Positions 1-7,582 of a stretch of 21,323 nucleotides of DNA are shown here, piece by piece (positions within the stretch are counted from its first letter, which is position 1; each line of letters starts with the position of its first letter). The notes beneath the pieces were generated by a model. It did not search any database. It saw only the letters and a program-made list of their open reading frames with translations, and was not told where the DNA came from. The stretch covers positions 1 through 21,323 of the IMG/VR virus record IMGVR_UViG_3300048586_000216; one strand, written 5' to 3'. The DNA comes from a virus. A program made the translations under genes and the position numbers.

Positions 1-68
1 CGGCAATAAAACTCGACTACCAGACGAGTCAGCTCGTCCTCCGGGAGATCGCGCGCCGTCTCCAGGAG

Positions 69-1484
69 GTGCCGACGTTTGTGGATCCTTCGTTTCCGAA
101 GCAGGCCGAGTTTGTCCTCGCGCCCGATCGCTGGCTTGCCATCTTCGGGACGCGGCGGATGGCCAAGACCGACTCCATGTGCAGGCGCCTCCTTCATACG
201 GGCTTCAAACGCTCGCGCGTTCCCCTCCTCTACATTTCCCTGACGCGCGACCAGGCGCGGCGGATTTTCTGGGAGGGAACGCTCAAGCCCATGCTCGACA
301 GGCTGGGCCTGACAGGGCGCGTCAGGCTTAACGAGCAAAGGATGGAGTGCCGGCTCCCGAACGGGGCCATCCTCTATGTGCTCGGAATGGATGCCGATGA
401 GGCCCAGATGAATAAGCTCCTCGGGGGCAAGTATGCGGGCGTGGCCGTGGATGAGTGCGGATCCTTTCGCATCAATCTGGAAAAGCTTTACCGCGATAAG
501 CTTCGCCCTGCTCTCATCGACCTTAGGGGATGGATCTGCTTTGGGGGAACACCCGAGGACTTTACGGGCGGATTTTTTTATCTCCTTACGCGCGACGATG
601 AAACGCCAAGGCTTTCCGGCTGGCGTGTTTTCGAGTGGACCGGCTGGGATAATCCTTACGTCCGCGTTCAGTGGGAGGAGGAGATCGAGGATCTCAAGCG
701 GGAAAATCCCGATGTGATCCGAACGCCCCACTTTCAGCGTAACTACCTTGGAAAGTGGACACGCGATAAATCAAAGCTTTGCTATAAGGCCCAGCCCGGG
801 ACCTTTGTGCGTGAGCTTCCCGAGGGAAAATACTACTACGCCCTTGGCGTCGACCTTGGTTATAACGATGCGACCGCCTTCTCCGTGCTGGCTCTGGCCG
901 AAGGGCAGAGAAAAGCCTACGTTGTTTATCAGTATAAAGCCTCGGAGATGATACTCCATAAGGTTTACGAGGCCGTTGAGGTCCTCCAAAAGCGTTTCTT
1001 TTTTCTGAGCTACATCATCGACGGCGCCAACAAGCAGGCCGTGGAAACCCTGAAGCAATATTTCTCGGTCCCTTTCGAGTCGGCAGACAAGGCGGGAAAG
1101 GCTGAGGCGATTGATCTCATGAATTCAGCCATGATCATGGGAGAGCTTTTCGTCTTGTCCGCAGCGGGAGCCCCTACTCCTCTTGAGCTTGAGTGGGACG
1201 CCCTTATCTGGGACGAAAAGAAACTTCCGAAAAAGGTTGAGCATGATGGGTGTGAAAACCATATGTCAGACGCGACGCTCTATGTGTGGCGAAAGCTTAT
1301 GATGATGCACTACGAAAACGTGCGGCCAATGAAGGCCCCGCCGAAAACTGATGAGGAGAAGGTCGATGAGTGGGAGGAGCGAAAATCAAGAGCCGTCCGC
1401 AGAGGCAAGACAGGGGGCCTATTCCGGAGGGAAGACGATGAGTCGGGCGAATGGGAAGACGACGACGACATGCTCTATGGATGA
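69..1484 (+). CDS. terL: Phage terminase large subunit (ATPase-nuclease)
   Basis: Motor protein that drives DNA into the prohead and cuts the concatemer. The N-terminal ATPase shows a degenerate Walker A (GTRRMAKT, residues 27-34) after a hydrophobic strand, and a Walker B ending in Asp128-Glu129 (GVAVDECG). The C-terminal RNase H-like nuclease shows its three expected acidic positions: Asp262 (GVDLGYNDAT), Asp318 (YIIDGAN) and Asp401 (HMSDATLY). Both domains therefore look intact, and 471 residues is a normal family length. The start is uncertain. GTG at 69 overlaps a strong AGGAGG (64-69), so it is a poor initiator; GTG at 81 lies 11 nt after that AGGAGG. The frame also stays open to base 3 of the window, so the true N-terminus may lie outside. 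The next gene overlaps its 3' end by 47 nt. Function follows from clear family motifs; the cutting mode (cos or headful) cannot be told. Confidence 0.95.
   Translation: MPTFVDPSFPKQAEFVLAPDRWLAIFGTRRMAKTDSMCRRLLHTGFKRSRVPLLYISLTRDQARRIFWEGTLKPMLDRLGLTGRVRLNEQRMECRLPNGAILYVLGMDADEAQMNKLLGGKYAGVAVDECGSFRINLEKLYRDKLRPALIDLRGWICFGGTPEDFTGGFFYLLTRDDETPRLSGWRVFEWTGWDNPYVRVQWEEEIEDLKRENPDVIRTPHFQRNYLGKWTRDKSKLCYKAQPGTFVRELPEGKYYYALGVDLGYNDATAFSVLALAEGQRKAYVVYQYKASEMILHKVYEAVEVLQKRFFFLSYIIDGANKQAVETLKQYFSVPFESADKAGKAEAIDLMNSAMIMGELFVLSAAGAPTPLELEWDALIWDEKKLPKKVEHDGCENHMSDATLYVWRKLMMMHYENVRPMKAPPKTDEEKVDEWEERKSRAVRRGKTGGLFRREDDESGEWEDDDDMLYG
1426..1431 (+). promoter_or_regulatory. Ribosome-binding site GGAGGG inside the terminase gene
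   Basis: A near-consensus Shine-Dalgarno lies 6 nt before ATG 1438, within the terminase coding region. It decides the start of the overlapping small gene in favour of 1438 over the longer frame that opens at 1351, which has no comparable site. Confidence 0.75.
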
Positions 1485-1728
1485 GATGCAAAAGCTCATT
1501 TCACATGCGCGGAAAGAGGGAGTGAGATCGCTCCGCCTTTCAGGTGGAGATCTCAAAGTTGAGTTTTTCCAGCGCGAAGGGGATCTCATCCCGCCCGAGG
1601 ATCCGGGGGAGCCGCAGGCTGAAAAGCTTGAGCGGCAGGGAAAGCGTGAGGATAATCCAACGGGCGGTCTACTCTCTCCCGAGGACGTTCGCCTTCTCAT
1701 GGATCCATATCACGGAGTAAAGGAGTAA
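1438..1728 (+). CDS. Small conserved-looking phage protein between terminase and portal, unknown function
   Basis: A 96-residue protein that begins inside the terminase gene (47-nt overlap, different frame) and ends 6 nt before the portal gene. After a Thr-rich leader, residues 13-35 predict one amphipathic helix (DEMQKLISHARKEGVRSL). A short beta-hairpin follows (LRLSGGDLKVEFFQ), then an acidic, proline-rich tail. A comparable helix-hairpin peptide next to the portal gene is familiar to me from environmental podovirus genomes, but I know no assigned function. The GGAGGG site 6 nt upstream and the position in the head operon argue that it is expressed. It could be a small capsid- or portal-associated factor; nothing in the sequence supports calling it the small terminase, since no DNA-binding helix-turn-helix is apparent. 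Confidence 0.7.
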   Translation: MSRANGKTTTTCSMDEMQKLISHARKEGVRSLRLSGGDLKVEFFQREGDLIPPEDPGEPQAEKLERQGKREDNPTGGLLSPEDVRLLMDPYHGVKE

Positions 1729-1734
1729 GAGCTT

Positions 1735-3624
1735 ATGGCATTTGCAAAAGAGGTTATCAAGGCCGAGTATTACAACCAAAAGCCGGATCTCACAAAGGAG
1801 CGCTGGTGGAGGGCTCCCGATGAAAAGATCCATATCCTTGTAACGGAGGAGGCTGAGCGGATTAAAAAGGCCCAGAGCCAAAGAATGAGCCGCCTCACCT
1901 TTTTATCGCAGATTTATCAGAATGAGGACATCAGTCCTTTCCGTTCGGGATACTACATCCAAAACCGCATTTCAACCGCGTCAAGACCTACGATAAACGT
2001 TATCAAATCCAATACGGATACGCTCTGCAGCAAGATCTCAACCAAAAAACCGCGCCCTGTTTTTCTCACAAAAAAGGGCTCATGGTCCCTTCAGCGCCGG
2101 GCGAAAAACCTGACGAAATATATTGAGGGCGTTTTCCAAACGGGCGGCGCCTATCCCGAGGGCCGCATGGCTTTCCGGGATGCATGCATCACGGGATCCG
2201 GGTTTATTCATCCCAAGATCCAGGGCAAAAGGATTGTCTTTGAACGGGTGAGTGAGTCGGAAATCATTGTCGACGAATACGAAGCCATCTATGGGCGGCC
2301 GCCCCAGCTCTTTCGGGAATACTGGGTGCAGGTCGATATCCTGAAAGAGCAGTATCCCGACCTCTCCGATGAGATCGACGACTCAGCGTCGACCGTCGTT
2401 CCCGAAGGCGGCGCCAAGGCCACAATCCGCATGGTGCGCGTAACGGAAGCCTGGAGGCCAAAGACTGATTTTTCCAAAGGCAAATGGGCCAAGGTCATCT
2501 CAAAGGCTCTTTTGGATTCGGAGGAATATGATTCAACGCTTTATCCCTTTGCCGGGATGCGCTACACGAAAAAGCTTTTCGGATACTTCGGGCTTTCCCT
2601 TTCCGAGGATGTCCTTGGGATTCAGCTGGAGATCAATAAGCTCCTTCGCACAATCGCCAAGGCTCAGCATTTGATGTCAACGCCTCAGGTATGGCTTGAG
2701 GCGTCGAGCGCGGGCGTTACAAATCAGCTGAACAATAAGATTGGCGGAAGAAATTACTACAAGGGCAATCCTCCCATGTTTCTCGTGCCCCAGGCCATGG
2801 GCGCTGAGGTCTATAATCACCTCGAATATCTCGTTCAAAAATCCTACCAGGTAACGGGCGTGAGTCAGCTCTCAGCCATGGGCAAAAAGCCCTCGGGCGT
2901 GGATGCCAAGGTCGCCTTAAGGGAGCTTCAGGATATCGAGTCCGAACGCTTTCAGGTGACTGAGCAGGGCTATGATGAAATGTATCTGGAGCTCGTTCCG
3001 ATTGTGATCGAGCTCACCGAAAGACTTTCAAAGGTTGAGAAGAATCTCATGGTGAAGGTCGCGGGTAAAAAAGAGATGGAAGCCATACGCTGGTCGGATG
3101 TGAAGATGGAGATGGACCAGTACATCTTCCAAATCTTCCCTTCAAGCCTTCTCCCCTCAACGCCTTCCGGCCGTCTTCAGTTTGTGCAGGAGATGATGCA
3201 GTCTGGCATTTACGACAAGGAGCAGGCCGTCGCCCTTCTCGACTTTCCGGATGTGGAGGCTGCAAACAGTCAAATTACAGCAACGCGCGATGGCATCCTT
3301 CGGATCATCGCCGATATCGAGGATGAGAAGGGCTATGATCCGCCCGAGCCTGAGATGCATCTGGAGTATGCGCTTGCCCTTTCCACGACGGCATACAACG
3401 CAGCCAGAAACGACGGGGCTCCTCCCACGGTCACGGAAGACATGCTCGGGCTCCTCGACGACATCAAGGGGCTTATCGAAAAACGTGACCAGGCTGCGGC
3501 AAGAAAGGCCCAGATGATACAGCAGGGAGGCAATATGCCTCCCCAAAATTCGTTAATGGATGGATCCGGCGCTTTGGCGAAACCTGCGGAGCCGCCGGTT
3601 TCCGAGCTTATGGCCATTGCGTGA
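1735..3624 (+). CDS. Portal protein
   Basis: Forms the dodecameric ring at one capsid vertex through which DNA is packed and ejected. The length (629 residues) suits the larger podovirus-type portals. Recognisable blocks are the N-terminal stretch PTINVIKSNTDTLCSKI, then KKPRPVFLTKKGSWSLQRRA, a mixed alpha/beta wing region, and a long helical segment around SGVDAKVALRELQDIESERF corresponding to the stem/crown side. The C-terminal 100 residues are Gln/Ala/Pro-rich and probably flexible. It follows the small post-terminase gene with a clean AAGGAG about 8 nt before ATG 1735 and precedes the scaffold, which is the standard head-operon order. The assignment rests on family resemblance and position. 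No protease signature is fused to it. Confidence 0.9.
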   Translation: MAFAKEVIKAEYYNQKPDLTKERWWRAPDEKIHILVTEEAERIKKAQSQRMSRLTFLSQIYQNEDISPFRSGYYIQNRISTASRPTINVIKSNTDTLCSKISTKKPRPVFLTKKGSWSLQRRAKNLTKYIEGVFQTGGAYPEGRMAFRDACITGSGFIHPKIQGKRIVFERVSESEIIVDEYEAIYGRPPQLFREYWVQVDILKEQYPDLSDEIDDSASTVVPEGGAKATIRMVRVTEAWRPKTDFSKGKWAKVISKALLDSEEYDSTLYPFAGMRYTKKLFGYFGLSLSEDVLGIQLEINKLLRTIAKAQHLMSTPQVWLEASSAGVTNQLNNKIGGRNYYKGNPPMFLVPQAMGAEVYNHLEYLVQKSYQVTGVSQLSAMGKKPSGVDAKVALRELQDIESERFQVTEQGYDEMYLELVPIVIELTERLSKVEKNLMVKVAGKKEMEAIRWSDVKMEMDQYIFQIFPSSLLPSTPSGRLQFVQEMMQSGIYDKEQAVALLDFPDVEAANSQITATRDGILRIIADIEDEKGYDPPEPEMHLEYALALSTTAYNAARNDGAPPTVTEDMLGLLDDIKGLIEKRDQAAARKAQMIQQGGNMPPQNSLMDGSGALAKPAEPPVSELMAIA

Positions 3625-3644
3625 AAACATAGGAGCGCACGCGT

Positions 3645-4709
3645 ATGAATACAGAAGTAGCACGAGTACAGCACGACGCATCAAGTCCCACCGGCCAGCG
3701 GGGAGCCACACCGATTCGGCGTCCTCCGAACGCTGCTCCTCCCTCTGAGGCCCCAAGGCGTGAGACGGCCCTGCCCCGCTCGTTTCAGGCTGAGCAGGGC
3801 TATGGGTTTCAGCCTGAGGCCGGAAATCCTCGCCCGGCGGATCCGAGGAGCGTTCATCCAAACGAGGCTCATCCTGGAGCCCCTGATTCCCAGCCAGCGG
3901 CCGTGGACACGCCAGCGCCATCAGAGCCGGAACACAGGCCCGATGAGTGGGCTCAGCGTTATGCCCAGATCCAAAGGCGCGAGCGGCAGATTCACATGCA
4001 GTCGCAGGACATGAAACGCCGCGAGCAGGAGCTGCAGCAGCGTGAGGCTCGCGTAAGGGAGTACGAGGAGGCCCAGGCTCTCAAGGAAAAGGATCCAAAA
4101 GCGTTCCTTGAGAAAAATGGGCTTTCATATGAGCGGATCACCGACGTATATTTGAACGACGGAAAGCCGACACCTGAGCAAAAGATCGAAGCCCTTGAAG
4201 CCCGCATACAGTCACTCATTGAGGGGCGAGAGCAGGAAAAAGAGGAGGAGATCTCGAAATCAGCTCAGGAAAAGGTTGAGGGCTTTAAACGCACAATAGA
4301 GGGCGTGATCGAATCAGAGGGTGAGCGTTTTGAGCTCATCAAAGCCCAGAAAGCCCACAGCCTTGTGTTCGATGTGATCCAGAATTACTGGCGGGAAACA
4401 GGACAGATGCTTCCCGTCGCCGAAGCCGCTGACTTTGTCGAGAATGAGCTCTTTACCGAGGCCCAACAACTGATGGGCCTGAGCAAATTCAAGCCGAAGC
4501 CTCAGCCTGCAGACGCGATGGCAGAAGATCAGATTCCCGACAGACCTACGCAAAGACCGCCCGAGCCTCAGCGCAATCCTACGAGGCAACAATCGCAGCA
4601 CGTTCCAGGCAGATCACAAACAGTCGTGAGAGATTCGGGCGGGATCAATAACCTTTCGTATGCTCAGCAGACGAAAAAGGATGCCGCCCGAATGATTCGA
4701 TTCAGATAG
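3645..4709 (+). CDS. Probable capsid scaffolding protein
   Basis: A 354-residue, highly charged protein with the layout of a phage scaffold: a disordered Pro/Ala/Arg-rich N-terminus (about residues 1-100), a long coiled-coil rich in Gln, Glu and Arg (about 105-145, e.g. RREQELQQREARVREYEEAQ), a helical middle with EALEARIQSLIEG, and a disordered basic C-terminus. The segment KDPKAFLEKNGLSYERIT resembles a motif common in scaffolds placed between portal and capsid genes. Such proteins bind the inner face of capsid subunits, shape the prohead, and leave before or during packaging. AGGAG at 3631-3635 fits the ATG at 3645. The call is by composition and synteny; no catalytic protease motif is seen, so self-cleavage is not implied. 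Confidence 0.78.
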   Translation: MNTEVARVQHDASSPTGQRGATPIRRPPNAAPPSEAPRRETALPRSFQAEQGYGFQPEAGNPRPADPRSVHPNEAHPGAPDSQPAAVDTPAPSEPEHRPDEWAQRYAQIQRRERQIHMQSQDMKRREQELQQREARVREYEEAQALKEKDPKAFLEKNGLSYERITDVYLNDGKPTPEQKIEALEARIQSLIEGREQEKEEEISKSAQEKVEGFKRTIEGVIESEGERFELIKAQKAHSLVFDVIQNYWRETGQMLPVAEAADFVENELFTEAQQLMGLSKFKPKPQPADAMAEDQIPDRPTQRPPEPQRNPTRQQSQHVPGRSQTVVRDSGGINNLSYAQQTKKDAARMIRFR

Positions 4710-4729
4710 CGGAGTCATCGCAGGGACGC

Positions 4730-4764
4730 GGATGGCTCCGCCCCTAATCATTCAGGAGCCATCC
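4730..4764 (+). promoter_or_regulatory. Perfect 10-bp hairpin enclosing the capsid gene's ribosome-binding site
   Basis: GGATGGCTCC (4730-4739) is the exact reverse complement of GGAGCCATCC (4755-4764), with a 15-nt loop between. The Shine-Dalgarno AGGAG (4754-4758) of the major capsid gene, whose ATG is at 4766, lies almost wholly in the 3' arm. No T-run follows, so it is not a standard terminator. It could control translation initiation, act as a processing site, or stabilise a 5' end of capsid mRNA. Confidence 0.65.
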
Positions 4765-4765
4765 A

Positions 4766-6016
4766 ATGACTTTGGATTTGACATCATACGAAGCTGGACT
4801 CAAGTATCACTACACTTCCGATCATGTTGAAAACCTTGCCTACTACGACAATCCTTTCTTTGCCTTGATCCCAAAAGACGAAAACTTCGGCGGCCGTGCC
4901 GAGCCCATGCCCATCATCTACGGCAATCCCCAGGGCCGTTCGGGAACATTCTCCCGCGCGCAGGCCAACTCCCGCCGCACATCCACGCGTATCGAGGAGT
5001 TTATGCTCACGCGCGCGAAGGATCACTCCATCTTTGCGATTGATAACGAGACGATCAAGGCATCGGAAAAGGATGTCGACGCCTTCATGGAAGCCTCCAC
5101 AACCGAGATGGATGGCGCGATCCAGTCGCTTTCCAACTCGATTGCATCGAAGATGTATCGCTCGGGTTGGGGTGAGATCGGCCGCATCTCGACCTCAAGC
5201 TTTGCGACCACTACGCTCACGCTCACCGATCCCGAGGATATCGTCAATATCGAGGTAGGGATGGAGCTGGTTACCGCAGCCGATAACGACTCGGGTAACA
5301 TCAAGGGCCTCGGAACTTCCGGCAATGGCCTTTTCGTGACCGGCGTCAATCGCCGCGCGGGCACGTTTACGATTGGGGCCAATGCGAACGATAACACGGA
5401 CGGCATCCCGCTCATTGCCCAGAACGATTATCTTTTCGTTCGAGGCGATCGCCAGGAGGCCAACACGCCCTCGCGCCTTATCCTGACCGGGCTTGAGGCG
5501 TGGCTCCCCTACGGCGGAGCTTCGGCTACCCTTTTCTTTGGCGTTGACCGTACAGTCGATACGCGCCTTTCCGGGCAGTATCTCGACGGCACTGACGCGC
5601 CTATCGAGGAGGTTTTGAATGAGGCGATCGGTATCGTCGGCCGTGAGGGCGGGCGCCTTGATCACTTTTTCATGCCGTACAGCAAGTGGACTGACCTGGA
5701 AAACAGCCTTGGCTCCAAGGTCAACTATGTCGACCTTATGGCCAACGGAACCATTGGTTTCCGGGGCATCCAGGTCAACGGCCCCAAAGGCCCGGTGAAA
5801 TGTATTGCGGATCGTAACTGCCAATCCAATCGCATCTGGGGCATTCAGCTTGGCGTCTGGAAACTCAAATCCCTCGGCAAGGCCGTGGAAGTCTTTGAGA
5901 CAGACGGCACGCAGCTCCTTCGGATGAGCGATGAGGATGGCGTTGAGGGGCGTCTGCACTTTTACGGAAACCTTGGCTGCCGGGCTCCTGGCTGGAACAT
6001 CAACATCGCGGTCTGA
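4766..6016 (+). CDS. Major capsid protein
   Basis: A 416-residue protein placed straight after the scaffold, matching in length and pattern the HK97-fold capsid proteins of a podovirus group seen in environmental genomes. The N-terminal block includes YYDNPFFALIPKDENFGG and then YGNPQGRSGTF. It is followed by a helix-rich part (DAFMEASTTEMDGAIQSLSN, residues about 109-128) matching the long spine helix, and IASKMYRSGWGEIGRIS. The central and C-terminal parts are beta-rich with an insertion-type beta domain (about 150-210). No N-terminal delta/protease domain is evident. Its ribosome-binding site lies inside a hairpin and a strong intrinsic terminator follows its stop codon, both suited to separate control of the most abundant virion protein. 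Confidence 0.9.
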   Translation: MTLDLTSYEAGLKYHYTSDHVENLAYYDNPFFALIPKDENFGGRAEPMPIIYGNPQGRSGTFSRAQANSRRTSTRIEEFMLTRAKDHSIFAIDNETIKASEKDVDAFMEASTTEMDGAIQSLSNSIASKMYRSGWGEIGRISTSSFATTTLTLTDPEDIVNIEVGMELVTAADNDSGNIKGLGTSGNGLFVTGVNRRAGTFTIGANANDNTDGIPLIAQNDYLFVRGDRQEANTPSRLILTGLEAWLPYGGASATLFFGVDRTVDTRLSGQYLDGTDAPIEEVLNEAIGIVGREGGRLDHFFMPYSKWTDLENSLGSKVNYVDLMANGTIGFRGIQVNGPKGPVKCIADRNCQSNRIWGIQLGVWKLKSLGKAVEVFETDGTQLLRMSDEDGVEGRLHFYGNLGCRAPGWNINIAV

Positions 6017-6039
6017 GAGCCGTCCCGTCCTCCATAGCG

Positions 6040-6061
6040 GCCCCGGAAACGGGGCTTTTTT
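6040..6061 (+). terminator. Rho-independent terminator after the major capsid gene
   Basis: GCCCCG (6040-6045) pairs with CGGGGC (6050-6055) around a GAAA tetraloop (GNRA class), followed at once by six T residues (6056-6061). This is a textbook intrinsic terminator 24 nt after the capsid stop codon. The downstream genes run in the same direction, so it must be partial, antiterminated or followed by another promoter. Confidence 0.85.
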
Positions 6062-6085
6062 CCATCTCATGGGAGCCAGAGAATC

Positions 6086-6484
6086 ATGGCAAATAGATAT
6101 TTCAAAGGTGAATGCAAGACGCTGGAAGGCGGCGTGATCAAGCTTTACGGAAAGTTTGTTACGACGACCAGCGGGACGATCGGATCGCAGAGCTGCAAGG
6201 GTTTCAGCGTGGCCAAGACCGGCTCGGAAGCGGGCCGCTACACGGTGAGCCTTGAGGACCAGTACATGGCCCTTCTTATGGTGAATGCGATTGTTGTGGG
6301 CGCGGCTGATACCGCCTACACGACTACCAAGGGCCTCATCCCCATGCTCCGTAACGTGGATGTCACCGACTCGACGCCGGGCTTCGATCTGCAGTTTGTA
6401 CAGAGCTCGCTCGCGGATGCGGAGCTCCTTGATGCGGCTGAGGTGTATATCGAGATCACGCTCAAGAACACGAGCGCGTATTGA
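6086..6484 (+). CDS. Small capsid-associated protein, probable head decoration protein
   Basis: A 132-residue protein with alternating hydrophobic strands and almost no long helices, ending in the beta-strand YIEITLKNTSAY. This small beta-rich pattern directly after the major capsid gene is typical of decoration (cement) proteins that bind the outer capsid lattice. I recognise the general C-terminal style (a strand followed by LKNTS) from proteins in this position but cannot name a family. GGGAG at 6071-6075 serves the ATG at 6086. A terminator precedes it and a GC-rich hairpin follows, so its transcript level may differ from that of the capsid gene. Alternatives are a minor head or neck protein. 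Confidence 0.6.
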   Translation: MANRYFKGECKTLEGGVIKLYGKFVTTTSGTIGSQSCKGFSVAKTGSEAGRYTVSLEDQYMALLMVNAIVVGAADTAYTTTKGLIPMLRNVDVTDSTPGFDLQFVQSSLADAELLDAAEVYIEITLKNTSAY

Positions 6485-6493
6485 TCGGCTTTT

Positions 6494-6520
6494 GGGGCCG
6501 GGCAGCGTTTCCCCGGCCCC
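6494..6520 (+). other. GC-rich 9-bp hairpin after the decoration-type gene
   Basis: GGGGCCGGG (6494-6502) pairs perfectly with CCCGGCCCC (6512-6520) around a 9-nt loop. It begins 9 nt after the stop of the preceding gene. No T-run follows on this strand, so it is at best a pause or stability element or a Rho-aided end. It lies just before the AAGGAA ribosome-binding site of the next gene. Confidence 0.55.
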
Positions 6521-6542
6521 GCTTGATGGAAAGGAACAAAGG

Positions 6543-6893
6543 ATGATTATGCTCAATCCCAATAAAGGCCGCGTGACTACGATTGTTGCCAGCATCATGA
6601 AGAAAAAAGGCGTCGGCGGGCAGAACGGAAATGAGCCGGCAGGTGAAATGTATGAGGAGGAGGAGCGGCCCGAGTCGGATGCGATGGCCGCGAAGATGGC
6701 CGCCATGGATTCCTTGGCCGTTGCCATGGAAAAGCGGGACGCCAAGGGCATGGTGCGGGCCATGCAGACCTTCCTTGAGGTTTGCGAGTATGGCGAGCCG
6801 GAGGAGAAGGAGGAGGATGATGGGAATGAAAGACGCGAGGATTCTCCTGCCTATTCATCGCCGCAGTATGGCTCACAAAAGCAAGGGTACTGA
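6543..6893 (+). CDS. Small acidic phage protein of unknown function
   Basis: A 116-residue protein. It begins NPNKGRVTTIVASIMKKKG, continues into an acidic stretch (EMYEEEERPESDA), and then has a clear helical hairpin at about residues 45-80 (DSLAVAMEKRDAKGMVRAMQ, then TFLEVCEYGEPEEK). The motif ME-KRDAKGMVRAMQTFLEVCE follows a pattern I know from short phage proteins encoded between capsid and adaptor genes (paired helices around an xKDAKxxxxALxxxxELC signature); their function is not established. The C-terminus is disordered (Ser, Tyr, Gln). The ATG at 6543 is preferred over the longer open frame because AAGGAA (6531-6536) lies just before it. The stop sits 2 nt before the adaptor start, which suggests translational coupling. 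Confidence 0.65.
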   Translation: MIMLNPNKGRVTTIVASIMKKKGVGGQNGNEPAGEMYEEEERPESDAMAAKMAAMDSLAVAMEKRDAKGMVRAMQTFLEVCEYGEPEEKEEDDGNERREDSPAYSSPQYGSQKQGY

Positions 6894-6895
6894 CT

Positions 6896-7582
6896 ATGGC
6901 GACTACATGGGCCGAGATTGTAACAAGGGCCAAGGCCCGGGTGGATATGAGCCAGAGCGGTTTTGTCGAGCCAGACGAATGGCTCGAATATGCCCGCGAC
7001 TCCTATCGAAAGCTCCATAGCATTCTGAGCTCCTCCTTTCAGGACTATTTCAATCAGCCTTCAAATCCCCTTACAGTCGCAAGCGACGGGACGGCGGACG
7101 TTCCTACGGATTTTCAAAAGCTTCATGCGGTCGACATCAAATATGGATCCGAGTGGATCCCTCTTAAGGGGAGGACTCAGGCGGAGCGATCCAACGGCGG
7201 GCGTCGCAGCGCCTTCATGCGCGTCTTTCGCTCGATCGGCTATCGGCTCATGGGGGAGAAGGTTTATTTTTATCCGGCCGAGTCTGCAGCCGGGCAGGTT
7301 GTAAGGCTATGGTATACGCCGCAGCCTGAAAAGCTTCCAAACACATCGGGAAACGTTCCCAGGGATATGGAGCGATGGACCGAGTTTTTGGTCCTTGATA
7401 TGGCGATCATGGCCGCGATCAAGGAGGAAACCGATGACTCGCAGCTCGTGCGCGACAGGGAGATCATAAGGGCCGAGATCAAAGAGCAGGCCATGCAAAG
7501 GATGCTTGAGGATCCGGGCGGCGTCGAGGACGTGAGGGGCGATGACCTTGATGGCTATGGCTTTTACCGCGAGGAATTTTAA
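6896..7582 (+). CDS. Head-tail adaptor (connector) protein
   Basis: A 228-residue, mainly helical protein with a beta-rich centre. It starts TTWAEIVTRAKARVDMSQSG, continues with WLEYARDSYRKLHSIL, and then has a strand-rich part with VPTDFQKLHAVDIKYG and RLMGEKVYFYPAESAAGQ, which is the usual pattern of phage adaptor proteins in this position. It ends in a long helix (DREIIRAEIKEQAMQRMLED). Adaptors form a ring under the portal and bridge it to the tail nozzle. Its place between capsid genes and the nozzle-like gene supports this role. Its stop codon overlaps the next ATG by one base (TAATG). The assignment is from fold pattern and synteny. Confidence 0.7.
   Translation: MATTWAEIVTRAKARVDMSQSGFVEPDEWLEYARDSYRKLHSILSSSFQDYFNQPSNPLTVASDGTADVPTDFQKLHAVDIKYGSEWIPLKGRTQAERSNGGRRSAFMRVFRSIGYRLMGEKVYFYPAESAAGQVVRLWYTPQPEKLPNTSGNVPRDMERWTEFLVLDMAIMAAIKEETDDSQLVRDREIIRAEIKEQAMQRMLEDPGGVEDVRGDDLDGYGFYREEF

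Noticed and set aside
1-68. A separate small-terminase gene end at the left edge
   Set aside because: One other frame stops at 7-9 and another stays open, but 68 bases are too few to support a gene. The terminase frame itself is open through this stretch.
6285-6542. Long upstream extension of the small acidic protein
   Set aside because: It overlaps the decoration-type gene in another frame and runs through the GC hairpin; its Arg/Ser-rich translation looks non-coding.
5195-6763. A 522-codon open frame on the - strand opposite the capsid and decoration genes
   Set aside because: It lies wholly opposite well-supported + strand genes, crosses the terminator and a hairpin, and its protein has no family-like pattern. 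It is a by-product of GC-rich codon use on the other strand.
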